A DNA stretch of 64,000 bases, taken from Derxia lacustris (lineage in GTDB: Bacteria > Pseudomonadota > Gammaproteobacteria > Burkholderiales > Burkholderiaceae_E). The stretch is from NCBI RefSeq assembly GCF_002105195.1, contig NZ_MUHU01000010.1, positions 1 to 64,000 on the forward strand, written 5' to 3'. Each line of letters starts with the position of its first letter. The stretch's first letter is position 1. A program made the position numbers and the translations under genes. The notes below the pieces were generated by a model, which ran no database searches, was not told the DNA's origin, and worked only from the letters and a program-made list of their open reading frames with translations. Below, piece after piece: positions 8,190 through 17,448 of this stretch.

Positions 8190-9040
8190 CCTTGCTTGTC
8201 CTTGGCATTCGGTTGGAGTCGGGCACCTTGTTCAGGTGGGGCGATGCGCAGACCTTCGTTGCGCAGCAGCTCGCGGATTTCGGTCTGGCGACCGCGCAGC
8301 ACGGCATCGATCCGGTCGCGCAGTTCGGTGTCGCCGCGCCGCACGCCGACGGCGGTGTCGTAGCTGAACTGCACCGCTTCGCCGTTCGACTTGCGCGCGC
8401 CGTCGGGCACATCGACCACGCGCAGCGGCACGTCCGACGCCTTGATGAAGCGCGCCACCGACGGCGCCCAGGCCACCGCCACGTCGATCTCGCCCGAACC
8501 GACATCGCGCACCAGCTTTGCGGTGTCGTAGCGGACATAGCGGTTGCGCGGCGCCTTGTTGTCGCCGAGCGCCATCAGGTAGGGAAACATGTCGGCCCAG
8601 CGCCCGATCTGCACCAGCATCGTCTCGGCCGGCGTGCCCGGCACGACGCCGATGCGGGCTGTCTTCAGGTAGTCGTCGTCCCAGTTCTTCACGGTGGCCG
8701 GGTTGTCGGCGCGGGTGATGAACACGTAGTCGGAGCGGTAGTAGCTGGCGGTCGTGGCCAGGCGCGGATCGCCGGCATCGACGCCGGTGAGCATGTCGCA
8801 CTCACCCTTGTCGAGCAGGTCGCGCACCACGTAGCGCGGATCGCTGAAACCGACCCGCTCCAGCCGCTTGCCCAGGTCCCTGGCGATCAGCGTCGCGATC
8901 CGGTCCTCGAAACCCTCGCCGCGAGCGTTGGCATAGGGCAGGTCGTCGTTGGCGGCGCACAGCCTCAGGGTCGATTCATCCCGCCCCTGCGCGAGCGCCG
9001 TCCCGCCGCACAACAGCAGCGTCCACAGCAATGCCTTCAT
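8186..9040 (-). CDS. mxaJ: MxaJ, periplasmic binding-protein-like methanol oxidation factor
   Basis: 284 aa with a signal peptide (about 1-17, ending TALAQ) and a type-3 extracellular solute-binding fold: LRLCAANDDLPYAN at the start of the mature protein, GECDMLTGVDAGDPR, and VAVAWAPSVARF in the second lobe. MxaJ is essential for methanol dehydrogenase in model organisms and is thought to assist its assembly. It lies 70 bases downstream of mxaF and overlaps mxaG. Confidence 0.94.
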   Translation of the reverse strand: MKALLWTLLLCGGTALAQGRDESTLRLCAANDDLPYANARGEGFEDRIATLIARDLGKRLERVGFSDPRYVVRDLLDKGECDMLTGVDAGDPRLATTASYYRSDYVFITRADNPATVKNWDDDYLKTARIGVVPGTPAETMLVQIGRWADMFPYLMALGDNKAPRNRYVRYDTAKLVRDVGSGEIDVAVAWAPSVARFIKASDVPLRVVDVPDGARKSNGEAVQFSYDTAVGVRRGDTELRDRIDAVLRGRQTEIRELLRNEGLRIAPPEQGARLQPNAKDKQG

Positions 9041-9110
9041 CGGAGTTCTCCATGAACGCCGACGCCAGCCGTGCCAGCCCAGGCCGGCTGGCTGCGTCGG
9101 CCGGGTTGGA

Positions 9111-10916
9111 TCAGAGCGAGAACACCATCACGCCGCCGCCCATCTTGGTGAACTGCTGGAGTTCCTTGAACGCACCGACGGCGCCGAGACCGGCGGTCGG
9201 ATCGGTCAGGTCGAACACCAGACCCACGCCGGGCCAGCCGCCCACGCCGTAGTAGATGGCGACGTACTGCTTGCCCTTGTGCTCGTAGGTGACCGGATGG
9301 CCGATCACGCCCGAGGGCAGCTTGAATTGCCAGAGCACCTCGCCGGTGTCGGCATCGCGCGCCTTGATGTAGCCGTCGAGCGTGCCGTGGAAGACCAGGT
9401 CGCCGGCGGTGGCGGTGGTGCCGCCCCAGACGGCGAACTTCTCGTCCTTGACCCACTTGAACTTCGACGTCTTCACGTCGTAGGCCTTCACCTGGCCCAT
9501 GTTCCCGTTGTTGTTCGGCGTGGGGTACATGTTGAGCGTGGCGCCCACGAAGAACTGGCCGGCGCGGTAGGGCAGCATGAACGGCTCCCAGTCCATGCAG
9601 ATCATGTTCGTGCCGAACATGAACAGCTCGCGCTTGGGGTCGTAGGAGTCGTGACCCTGGTTGTGATAGCCCATCGCCGACGGGCAGATGCCCTTGGCCT
9701 GATGGTCCATGCGGGTGGCGTACTCGGGATCGCGGATGGGCACGCCCTGCTTCATGTCGTAGCCCTTGAACACGTTCACCGACGGATCGATCTTGTCGGC
9801 ACGCACCAGATTCCCGTTCTCGCGGTTGAGCGTGTAGACGATGCCGTTGCGGTCGGGGTGGGTGAGCAGCTTCTGCTTCTTGCCGTCCACCACCTGTTCC
9901 GACAGGCCGATCCAGTTCACGCCGGCGTAGTCCCATTCGTCGTGCGGCGTCTTCTGGAACGCGAACCTGGCCTTGCCCGAGGTCACGTCGCGGCCCCAGA
10001 TGGACATGGTCCATTTGTTGTCGCCCGGGCGCATGGTCTCGTTCCACGGCGCCGGATTGCCCGAGCCGTAATAGAAGAGCTTGAGGTCCGGGTCATAGGC
10101 ATACCAGCCCCAGTTGGTGCCGCCGCCGATCTTCCAGGCTTCGCCTTCCCAGGTGGAGGTGCCCAGGCCCTTGCCGCCGTATTGCGGATTGGCCAGGTTG
10201 AAGTCGTCGGCCAGCAGCAGGTCCTCGTCGGGGCCGGTGGCATAGGCGCGCCACATCTGCTTGCCGTCCTTCATGCGGTAGGCGGTCACGTAGCCGCGCA
10301 CGCCCAGTTCGGCGCCCGACGAGCCGACCAGCACCAGGTCTTCGACCACCATCGGCGCGGCGGTGAGGGTGGAGCCGACCTTCGGGTCGCTGTTTTCCAT
10401 CTTCCAGACCTCTTTGCCGGTCTTGGCATCGAGCGCAACGATGTGGCCGTCGAGCTGGGTCTTGAAGATCTTGCCGTCGCCATAGGCGAGGCCGCGGTTC
10501 ACCACGTCGCAGCAGGCCACCGCGCGCACCGAAGCCTCCTGCTTGGGCTTGTGCTCCCACAGGATCTTGTCGGGCCGGTCGAGATCGACCGCATAGGTGA
10601 TGTTGGGGAAGGGCGTGTGCACATACATGATCCCGTTGACGATGAGCGGGCCGCCCTCGTGGCCTTGCAGCACGCCGGTCGACATGCTCCAGGCGGCATG
10701 CAGGTTCTTCACGTTGCTGCGGTTGATCTGCTTGAGGCCGCTGTAATGGCTATGGGCATAGTCCTTGCCCTGCATTACCCACTGTCGGTCGTCCTTGCTC
10801 AGGCGCAGCAGATCCGCATCGGCGCTGGCGGGGGCTGCGGTCATCGCGGAAAGGGCGGCGATAGCGCTTGCACAGGCAAGGCGGCGCAGGCCCAAAGGCT
10901 TCGGGTCATGTCTCAC
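9111..10916 (-). CDS. mxaF: MxaF, PQQ-dependent methanol dehydrogenase large subunit (calcium type)
   Basis: Periplasmic quinoprotein that oxidises methanol to formaldehyde, 601 aa from a GTG at 10916. That start sits behind AAAGAGGAG and yields a good signal peptide (cleavage near AAPASA, about 32). An in-frame ATG 21 codons upstream would give a poor signal sequence. The eight-bladed propeller shows repeated tryptophan-docking motifs, the vicinal cysteines Cys135-Cys136 ([10 protein letters not shown]) that contact PQQ, and the stacking Trp in GGGTNWGWY. The metal and catalytic segment reads [11 protein letters not shown]: Asp329 is followed two residues later by Ala, where XoxF enzymes have a second Asp for lanthanide. 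With mxaI alongside, this is a calcium-dependent MxaF. Confidence 0.97.
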   Translation of the reverse strand: MRHDPKPLGLRRLACASAIAALSAMTAAPASADADLLRLSKDDRQWVMQGKDYAHSHYSGLKQINRSNVKNLHAAWSMSTGVLQGHEGGPLIVNGIMYVHTPFPNITYAVDLDRPDKILWEHKPKQEASVRAVACCDVVNRGLAYGDGKIFKTQLDGHIVALDAKTGKEVWKMENSDPKVGSTLTAAPMVVEDLVLVGSSGAELGVRGYVTAYRMKDGKQMWRAYATGPDEDLLLADDFNLANPQYGGKGLGTSTWEGEAWKIGGGTNWGWYAYDPDLKLFYYGSGNPAPWNETMRPGDNKWTMSIWGRDVTSGKARFAFQKTPHDEWDYAGVNWIGLSEQVVDGKKQKLLTHPDRNGIVYTLNRENGNLVRADKIDPSVNVFKGYDMKQGVPIRDPEYATRMDHQAKGICPSAMGYHNQGHDSYDPKRELFMFGTNMICMDWEPFMLPYRAGQFFVGATLNMYPTPNNNGNMGQVKAYDVKTSKFKWVKDEKFAVWGGTTATAGDLVFHGTLDGYIKARDADTGEVLWQFKLPSGVIGHPVTYEHKGKQYVAIYYGVGGWPGVGLVFDLTDPTAGLGAVGAFKELQQFTKMGGGVMVFSL

Positions 10917-10945
10917 GGTCTCACTCCTCTTTGCTTGCTTGGTCG

Positions 10946-10998
10946 TCCCGGTGGACCGGGATCGTTTGGCCCGTCGCACCGGTCGGGAAACCGGTGCG
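10946..10998. promoter_or_regulatory. two strong inverted repeats between mxaF and mxaY
   Basis: The divergent mxaF/mxaY gap (10917-11097) contains TCCCGGT-GG-ACCGGGA (10946-10961) and CGCACCGGT-CGGGAA-ACCGGTGCG (10975-10998). The arms share the core ACCGG and are 29 bases apart start to start. They could be paired operators for the response regulator MxaX, or stem-loops in the mxaF leader. I could not recognise a convincing -10/-35 pair for mxaF. Confidence 0.5.
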
Positions 10999-11097
10999 GC
11001 GCGGGTCAGATGCTAGGGAGAGTGCAGTGCGGAAATCGGGGACTCCGCCCCGTCCGGGCCGGGGAAGTCTTCCCTCACCAGGAGTACGCAAACTGTC

Positions 11098-12513
11098 ATG
11101 GGCACATCGCAGGAAGTCCTCGGTAGCAACAGCCTGTTCCAGCCGGCGCGGCAGCCGGCGGGCGGCGCCCAGCTCACGCTCAAGCTCAAGCTCACGCTGA
11201 TGGTGGTGGGCGCGATGCTGGCGCTGATGCTGGCGACCAGCGTGGCGCGGCTGCTGGCCGCAACCCACGACACGCTCGACGAGGTGAGGGCTGCGACCGA
11301 TACGGTCTACGACCTGCTGCCCGCGCGACTCGACGCCGCCAACCGCGAGGCGGCCCTGGGCGCCACCCGCAGCCTCATGGACGGGCTGGCCGAGCTGCGC
11401 CATGTGCGGGTCGAGTTCCGCAGCCTCGACGGCAGCGTGACGCTCAGCTCGCGCGCGGCCCACCCGCGCCCCGACGGACTGCTGGCGCGCCTGGCCTTCA
11501 GCAGCGACGACTGGCCCTCCGAGCGGCACAAGCCGGTGCTGGCCGGCAGCACGCCGCTCGGCAGCTTCACCGTGCTGGCCGATCCGGGCGACGAGCTGCT
11601 CGAAAACTCGCGCGACTACCTGCGCGAGATGCGCCTGCTCGGACTCATCACGCTGGTGCTGGGCGCGCTGGTGTACTGGGCCGTCAGCCGTGCGATGCGG
11701 CCACTGGCGCGGGTGGCCGGCGCGCTCGGCGCGATCGAGCAGGGCCAGCTCGGCACCCGGCTGGTGGCGCGCGAGTTCGGCGAGCTCGAAGACCTGGCCA
11801 ACTGCTTCAACCGCACCGCCGGCGCCTTGCAGGAGTCGGTGCATCTGCGCCAGTGCCTGCTCGACAAGCTGATCGCGATGGAAGAGACCACGCGCCGCAG
11901 CATCGCGCGCGACCTGCATGACGAGCTGTCGCCGTGGCTGGTGGCGATGCGGCCGCATGTCGTCATCATTTCGCGCTGCTGCGCCGACGATCCGGCACAT
12001 GCCGGCACCCGCGTCAGCGCCGAAGTGCTGGCCGATCATCTCGACCGCCTGCTGCGCCGTACCCGCGATCTGCTCGAAGCCCTGCATCCGCCCGAGCTCC
12101 AGAGCCTGGGGCTGGAAGGCGCGCTCGGCGAGCTGCTGCGCCAGCGCCGCCTGGCCGCGCCGCGCGAGCTGCGCATCGACCTCGACTTCGGATTGCCGCA
12201 GCTGGCCCTGGCGGCGGCGCTCGAAACCAGCGTCTACCGGATCGTCCAGGAGTCGGTGACCAACGCCTTCAAGCATTCCGACTGCGGCCGGATCGCGGTG
12301 CGGATTGCCGTCGATGCCGCCGGCAGCGCCATCGACCTGCGGGTCTGGAACGACGGCAACAGCTATGGCCAGACCTTCCCGGCCAGCGGTTACGGCGTGC
12401 TCGGTCTGCGCGAACGCGCCCTGGCCCTCGGCGGCCGCATCGACGCCGGCCCCGGTGCCGACGGCGGCTGGGAAGTCCACGCGCATCTGCCCATCTGCAA
12501 GGAGACGACATGA
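11098..12513 (+). CDS. mxaY: MxaY-like sensor histidine kinase
   Basis: Membrane sensor kinase of the NarX/NarL-partner class, 471 aa. The first membrane span is at about 27-50, an extracytoplasmic sensing region at about 51-178, the second span at about 181-199 and a HAMP linker at about 197-245. A HisKA_3 dimerisation domain carries the phospho-acceptor His274 in ARDLHDELSPW. The HATPase domain has an N-box (ESVTNAFKH, about 385) and a G-box (GYGVLGLRER). It is divergent from mxaF, as mxaY is in Paracoccus, where MxaYX controls mxaF. The start ATG has an AGGAG about 13 bases upstream, rather far. The gene name is by synteny. Confidence 0.85.
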   Translation: MGTSQEVLGSNSLFQPARQPAGGAQLTLKLKLTLMVVGAMLALMLATSVARLLAATHDTLDEVRAATDTVYDLLPARLDAANREAALGATRSLMDGLAELRHVRVEFRSLDGSVTLSSRAAHPRPDGLLARLAFSSDDWPSERHKPVLAGSTPLGSFTVLADPGDELLENSRDYLREMRLLGLITLVLGALVYWAVSRAMRPLARVAGALGAIEQGQLGTRLVAREFGELEDLANCFNRTAGALQESVHLRQCLLDKLIAMEETTRRSIARDLHDELSPWLVAMRPHVVIISRCCADDPAHAGTRVSAEVLADHLDRLLRRTRDLLEALHPPELQSLGLEGALGELLRQRRLAAPRELRIDLDFGLPQLALAAALETSVYRIVQESVTNAFKHSDCGRIAVRIAVDAAGSAIDLRVWNDGNSYGQTFPASGYGVLGLRERALALGGRIDAGPGADGGWEVHAHLPICKETT

Positions 12514-13178
12514 AGGACGACGGCCCGGTACGGGTACTGCTGGTGGACGATCACGCGGTCGTGCGCAGCGGCTATCGGCTGCTGTTGCAATACCAGGGCG
12601 GCTATGAGGTGGTGGGCGAGGCGGCCAATGCCGACGAGGCTTATCTGCGCTACCGCGAACTGCGCCCGACCGTGACGGTGATGGACGTGATGATGGTCGG
12701 CGCCAGCGGCATCGAGGCGGTGCGTCGCATCGTTGCCCTCGATGCCGATGCCCGCATCCTGGTGTTCTCGATGTGCTCGCAGCCGGCGATCGTGCGACAG
12801 GCGCTCCAGGCCGGCGCGCTCGGCGTGCTCACCAAGGACAGCCCGCCCGAAGCGCTGATGACGGCAATCTCGGCCGTGGCGCGCGGCCGGCGCCATCTCG
12901 GCTCGACGGTCGCCGAGACGCTGGCGCTGGAGCCCTACAGCCCCGGCGGGCGGCAGTTCGAGATGCTGTCGCCGCGCGAGTTCGAGGTCTGCCGGCTGCT
13001 GCTCACCGGCATGACGGTCGAGCGGATTGCCGACGAACTCAAGCTCAGCCCCAAGACGGTCTCCAACCGCCTCAGCGCGGCGCGCCAGAAGCTGGAGGTG
13101 GATTCGGACGTGGCGATGGCGCGGCTGGCGGCCAACGCCGGCCTGATTGCCTGGGAAACCACAGCCCCGCTGGATTGA
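12510..13178 (+). CDS. mxaX: MxaX-like LuxR/NarL-family response regulator
   Basis: 222-aa response regulator, cognate to the upstream kinase, with which it overlaps by ATGA. The receiver domain (about 6-122) has Asp13-Asp14, the phosphorylation site Asp59 in VTVMDVMMVG and Lys in LTKDSPPEA. A LuxR-type helix-turn-helix (about 150-205) contains LSPREFEVCRLLLTG and LSPKTVSNRLS. It is the best candidate activator of mxaF. The ATG follows AAGGAGACGAC, a good ribosome binding site. Confidence 0.88.
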   Translation: MKDDGPVRVLLVDDHAVVRSGYRLLLQYQGGYEVVGEAANADEAYLRYRELRPTVTVMDVMMVGASGIEAVRRIVALDADARILVFSMCSQPAIVRQALQAGALGVLTKDSPPEALMTAISAVARGRRHLGSTVAETLALEPYSPGGRQFEMLSPREFEVCRLLLTGMTVERIADELKLSPKTVSNRLSAARQKLEVDSDVAMARLAANAGLIAWETTAPLD

Positions 13179-13217
13179 CCGCCAGACCGCAGCCAAGCGC
13201 ATCTAGAATCCGCGCCC

Positions 13218-13604
13218 ATGAAATTTCCCGCCGCCCTCCGCCGACTTGCCAGCTGGCTCGCCCTGCTGGCCGTGCTGATGGCGGCGCTCGCGCCGACGAT
13301 TTCGCAGGCGCTCGCCGCCCGCGATGCCGCGCCGCAACTGGTGCGGGTCTGCTCGGTGGACGGCGACAAGTGGCGGCCGTTCGCCATCGAGCGCAAGCAG
13401 CCGGCGTCGCATCACGGCGCGCATGCCTTCGAGCATTGCCCGTTCTGCTCGCTGCATGCGGATGCCGCACCGCTGCCGGCCCAGCCCGTCGCGTTGCCGC
13501 TGCCGCTCGCCAGCGACGAAGCCCCCGCCGCCTTCCTCGACGCGCCGCGCACCCTGCATGCCTGGGCCAGCGCCCAGCCACGCGCGCCACCGGCACGCGG
13601 CTGA
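13218..13604 (+). CDS. DUF2946 family protein
   Basis: 128-aa exported protein. A signal peptide or N-terminal anchor spans about 10-34, followed by the DUF2946 hallmark SHHGAHAFEHCPFCSLHAD (about 57-75), a Cys/His-rich patch that could bind metal. DUF2946 genes often sit just upstream of TonB-dependent receptor genes, several of which are linked to copper, and that is the case here. Function is unknown. Confidence 0.75.
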   Translation: MKFPAALRRLASWLALLAVLMAALAPTISQALAARDAAPQLVRVCSVDGDKWRPFAIERKQPASHHGAHAFEHCPFCSLHADAAPLPAQPVALPLPLASDEAPAAFLDAPRTLHAWASAQPRAPPARG

Positions 13605-13730
13605 TCCCGCAGCCGACCAGCGCACCGCGCTGACCCTGGCGGCGCCCTGCCGCCCGCCGTTCCGTCACAGGCCCGTCGCCGTCCGCAGCACTGCCGACGC
13701 CCGCGCCCGTGCCCCCGCAGACCGCACACC

Positions 13731-16058
13731 ATGTTCAAGACCACCCGCCTGATGGCGGCGCTCGCGCTCGCCTATCCGCTGGCCGCCGCCGCCGACGACA
13801 GCACGCCCGTCAAATCGCTCGGCATCGTCACCATCACCTCGGCGCAGCCCAGCTCGCTGCCGACCCACATCCCGACCACCACCGAAGGCATCACCCGCGA
13901 CGAGATCGAACGCGGCATCAACGCCACCGACAGCGAAGACGCGCTCAAGTACTTCCCGAGCCTGCTGGTGCGCAAGCGCTACATCGGCGACTACAACCAC
14001 GCGATTCTTTCCAGCCGGGCGTCCGGCACCGGCAACAGCGCGCGCTCGGCCGTGTATGCCGACGGAATCCTGCTGTCCAACTACCTCGGCAATGGCGTGG
14101 GCGGGCTGTCCTTTCCGCCGCGCTGGGGGCTGGTGACGCCGGAGGAAATCGAGCGTGTCGACGTGATGTACGGCCCGTTCTCGGCCGCCTACCCGGGCAA
14201 CTCGGCCGGCGCCGTGGTCGATTACGTCACCCGCATGCCGACGAAATTCGAGGCCCATGCCAAGGTCGGCTATGTGGTCCAGCCCTTCGACCTCTACAAC
14301 AGCCATTCCACCTACCGCGCCTGGCAGACCAGCGCCTCGGTCGGCAGCCGCGATGGCGCCTTTGCGTGGTGGATCAACGTCAACCACACCGACAGCACCG
14401 GCCAGCCGCTCACTTTTGCCAGCCGGCTCGCCAGCGCCGGCACGGCCGGCAGCAGCGGCACCGCGGTGACCGGCGCGGTGGCCGGCGCCAACAACGCGCG
14501 CCAGCAGTGGTACTTGCTCGGCGCCGGCACCCAGTACGACACCCGGCAAGACCACCTCAAGATCAAGCTCGCCTACGACCTCACGCCCGCGCTGCGCGCC
14601 AGCTATGTGCTGGGCGTGTGGCGCAACGAGTCGGACGGCAATTCGGTCTCGTACCTGCGCGACGCGAGCGGCAAGCCGATCTACAGCGGCGCCATCAACA
14701 TCAACGGCCTGGCCTACACCGGCAGCCAGGCGCTCGGCGGCGGCGACTTTGCCGCCACCCGCGAAAGCCTGTTGCATGTGATGCACGGCGTCTCGCTCAA
14801 GACCCACACGCGCGGCGAATTCGACTGGGAACTGGCCGCCAGCCTTTACGACTACCAGCGCGACGACAAGCGCCAGAACGCCGCCGCCAATCCGCAACCG
14901 GTAGCGCTCAACGGCGGCGCCGGCACCCTGGCCGACGGCAGCGGCACCGGCTGGAACACGCTCGCCGCGCGCGGCACCTGGCGCCCGCCGGCCGCCGACG
15001 GCGCCCACGCCATCGACTTTGGCGTGCAGCAGGACAGCTACGCGCTGCGCTACCGCACCAGCAACATCGCCGGCAACTGGCTCAGCGACGGCCCCGGCAC
15101 GCTGGCCAGCGCCGTGCGCGGCGACACCAGGCTGCAAAGCGTCTATGCGCAGGACAGCTGGAAGATTTCCGACCGCCTGACCGCCGTGCCCGGCCTGCGC
15201 GCCGAGCACTGGGAAGCCACCGACGGCCGCACCGACTTCTCGGCCAGCAGCTTTGCCACCCGGCCGTCGCGGCGCGAGAACTACTTCTCGCCCAAGGGCG
15301 CGCTCGGCTGGCAATGGCTGCCCGACACGCTGGTGAAAGCCTCGGTCGGCCGCGCGGTGCGCATGCCCACGGTGAGCGAGCTGTACGGCGCCACATCCAC
15401 CACCAACTCGCAATACATCAACGATCCCAACCTCAAGCCCGAGCGCTCCTGGACCACCGAGCTGAGTCTGGAACAGGACCTCGGCCCCGCGCTCGCACGC
15501 CTGACCTTCTTTGCCGAGACCACACGCGACGCGCTCTATTCACAGACCAGCTACGACGCCAGCGCCAACAAGAACATCAGCCGGGTGCAGAACATCGGCC
15601 GCATCGCCACGCGCGGCATCGAAACCGCGCTGAACAGCCGCGACTGGCTCGCCAACGGCCTCGACCTGAACGCCAGCCTCACCTTCGCCGATTCGAAGAT
15701 CCGCGAGAACGACGGCTTCGTGGTCACGCCCGGCGACACGGTCGGCAAGTGGCAGCCCAACATTCCGCGCTGGCGCGCGACGGCGCTGGCCGGCTATCGC
15801 TTCGACGCGAACTGGACCGGCACCGTCGGCGCGCGCTACAGCGGGCGGCAGTACCGCACGCTCAACAACGCCGATGTCTACGGCTATGCCTATCAGGGCG
15901 TCAGCCCGTATTTCACGGTGGATTTGCGGGTGCTGTACCGGATCGACCGGCAGTGGAGCGCGGCTATCGGGATCGACAACGTCAACAACGACAAGTACTG
16001 GAACTTCCATCCGTATCCGCAGCGGAGCTATTCGGCGGAGTTGAGGTTCGATCTTTGA
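13731..16058 (+). CDS. TonB-dependent outer membrane receptor
   Basis: Outer-membrane active-transport receptor of 775 aa. A signal peptide (1-20) is followed by a plug domain with the ERVDVMYGPFSAAYPGNSAG signature (about 141-160) and a beta-barrel ending in the typical C-terminal strand YSAELRFDL. It lacks an N-terminal signalling (STN) domain, so it is not a transducer. The substrate cannot be told from sequence. The DUF2946 gene upstream hints at copper, while the PepSY gene behind a Fur box downstream hints at iron-chelate uptake. No ribosome binding site is obvious before the ATG. Confidence 0.87.
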   Translation: MFKTTRLMAALALAYPLAAAADDSTPVKSLGIVTITSAQPSSLPTHIPTTTEGITRDEIERGINATDSEDALKYFPSLLVRKRYIGDYNHAILSSRASGTGNSARSAVYADGILLSNYLGNGVGGLSFPPRWGLVTPEEIERVDVMYGPFSAAYPGNSAGAVVDYVTRMPTKFEAHAKVGYVVQPFDLYNSHSTYRAWQTSASVGSRDGAFAWWINVNHTDSTGQPLTFASRLASAGTAGSSGTAVTGAVAGANNARQQWYLLGAGTQYDTRQDHLKIKLAYDLTPALRASYVLGVWRNESDGNSVSYLRDASGKPIYSGAININGLAYTGSQALGGGDFAATRESLLHVMHGVSLKTHTRGEFDWELAASLYDYQRDDKRQNAAANPQPVALNGGAGTLADGSGTGWNTLAARGTWRPPAADGAHAIDFGVQQDSYALRYRTSNIAGNWLSDGPGTLASAVRGDTRLQSVYAQDSWKISDRLTAVPGLRAEHWEATDGRTDFSASSFATRPSRRENYFSPKGALGWQWLPDTLVKASVGRAVRMPTVSELYGATSTTNSQYINDPNLKPERSWTTELSLEQDLGPALARLTFFAETTRDALYSQTSYDASANKNISRVQNIGRIATRGIETALNSRDWLANGLDLNASLTFADSKIRENDGFVVTPGDTVGKWQPNIPRWRATALAGYRFDANWTGTVGARYSGRQYRTLNNADVYGYAYQGVSPYFTVDLRVLYRIDRQWSAAIGIDNVNNDKYWNFHPYPQRSYSAELRFDL

Positions 16059-16082
16059 GCGCTGCCATTCCGGCGCAAAGCG

Positions 16083-16100
16083 CGGGGCTTGAAGGCCCCG
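16083..16100 (+). terminator. hairpin after the TonB receptor gene
   Basis: 6-bp arms CGGGGC/GCCCCG around a 6-base loop, 25 bases after the receptor stop. There is no T-run behind it, so it is only a weak terminator candidate. Confidence 0.35.
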
Positions 16101-16141
16101 TGCGATGACGACGCTTGCGGCAAAAACAGGTTCTGCACGAT

Positions 16142-16160
16142 GATGAGAATGATTATCAAT
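16142..16160 (+). promoter_or_regulatory. Fur box before the PepSY gene
   Basis: The sequence GATGAGAATGATTATCAAT contains a 7-1-7 Fur core, TGAGAAT-G-ATTATCA (16144-16158), with one mismatch between the arms. It lies 20 bases upstream of the ATG at 16181, where it would block transcription under iron-replete conditions. Confidence 0.78.
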
Positions 16161-16180
16161 CGTGATCTGGCATCGTCGTC

Positions 16181-17398
16181 ATGGAAATTCGCCCGCTCCT
16201 CCTCAAGTTCCATCGCTGGGTCGGCCTGGCGTCGGCCCTGTTCCTGTTTGTCGCCGGGCTTACCGGCGCGGTGATTTCCTGGGATCACGAGCTCGATGCC
16301 TGGCTCAATCCCGGGCTGTTCCGGGCGACGTCGGCGGGCGCGCCGCTGCCGGCGATCGAATTGGCGGCGCGCGTCGAGGCCGCCGATGAGCGGGTGCGCG
16401 TGAGCTGGTTGCCGCTCGCCGCCGAACCCGGCCATGCGCTGCTGATGCAGGTCGAGCCGCGCGGCGGCGCCGGCGGCGGTCAGCCTTCGGCGGTCGACTA
16501 CAACCAGGTGGCGGTCGATCCGGTCAGCGGTGCCGTGGTCGGCCGGCGCTTCTGGGGCGCGATGTCGCTCGACCGCGAGAACCTGCTGCCGTTTCTCTAC
16601 AAGCTGCACTACAGCCTGCATCTCCCCGAGGTCGGCGCGCTCGAACTGGGCGTCATCCTGATGGGCGGCATCGCGATCGGCTGGGTGCTCGACTGCTTCG
16701 TCTCGCTCTGGCTGGCGTTCCCGAGCCGGCGCGGCTGGCGCAAGTCGTTTGCATTCCGCTGGCGCCGGGGTGGCCATGCGCTGACGTTCGACCTGCATCG
16801 TTCGGGCGGCGTATGGCTGTGGGCGATCCTGCTCGTGATGGCGGTGACGTCGGTATCCATGAACCTCGGCCAGGAAGTCGTCCGCCCCATCGTGGGCAGC
16901 CTGTCTGCGCTCACGCCGTCGGTGTTCGAGATGCGCACGCCGGCGCCGCCCGACGCCAAGGTCGAGGAACCCCGGCTCAATCGCGCGCAGGCGCTGGCCC
17001 TGGCAATGCGCATCGCGCGTGAACAGGGCATCGCCGAACCGCCGGGCGGGATCTTTCATGCCACGCGCTACGGCATCTATCGCATCGGCTTCTTCGGCGC
17101 CGGGGAAGAGCACGGCGACGGCGGCCTCGGCAATCCCTGGATCACGCTCGATGCGAATTCGGGGGCGGTGCTCGCGGTCGAGCGGCCGGGCTTCGGCACC
17201 GCCGGCGATGTCTTCATGCAGGCCCAGTTTCCCCTGCATTCCGGCCGCATCCTCGGCTTGCCCGGGCGGGTGCTGGTGTCGTTCATGGGCGTGGCGGTCG
17301 CCACCCTCAGCGTGACGGGCGTCGTCATCTGGCTGAGGAAGCGGCGTGCGCGGGCCGTGCAGGCCCGGCTGCCGATGCGGTCCGCCGTCGGGTCCTGA
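16181..17398 (+). CDS. PepSY-associated membrane protein (PiuB-like)
   Basis: 405-aa inner-membrane protein. The N terminus reads KFHRWVGLASALFLFVAGLTG (16-36 approximately, split by one helix). Further spans lie near 155-185 and 212-235, and the last near 365-382. The long loops carry PepSY-like segments (for example NPWITLDANSGAVLAVERPG). Proteins of this family are iron-regulated and accompany siderophore receptors. Some reduce or handle the imported ferric chelate at the inner membrane. The Fur box directly upstream supports a role in iron uptake. Reductase activity is an inference. Confidence 0.8.
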   Translation: MEIRPLLLKFHRWVGLASALFLFVAGLTGAVISWDHELDAWLNPGLFRATSAGAPLPAIELAARVEAADERVRVSWLPLAAEPGHALLMQVEPRGGAGGGQPSAVDYNQVAVDPVSGAVVGRRFWGAMSLDRENLLPFLYKLHYSLHLPEVGALELGVILMGGIAIGWVLDCFVSLWLAFPSRRGWRKSFAFRWRRGGHALTFDLHRSGGVWLWAILLVMAVTSVSMNLGQEVVRPIVGSLSALTPSVFEMRTPAPPDAKVEEPRLNRAQALALAMRIAREQGIAEPPGGIFHATRYGIYRIGFFGAGEEHGDGGLGNPWITLDANSGAVLAVERPGFGTAGDVFMQAQFPLHSGRILGLPGRVLVSFMGVAVATLSVTGVVIWLRKRRARAVQARLPMRSAVGS

Positions 17399-17448
17399 CC
17401 CTGCGCCGATGCGGGCCGGGCGCTGGTCGACGATCCGGCGCGCGCGGC

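Noticed and set aside
9111-10979. Lanthanide-dependent XoxF methanol dehydrogenase
   Set aside because: The metal-site motif is Asp-Tyr-Ala rather than Asp-Tyr-Asp, and mxaI with the full mxa accessory set is present, so it is MxaF. The 21-codon ATG extension was also rejected in favour of the GTG at 10916 with a good ribosome site.
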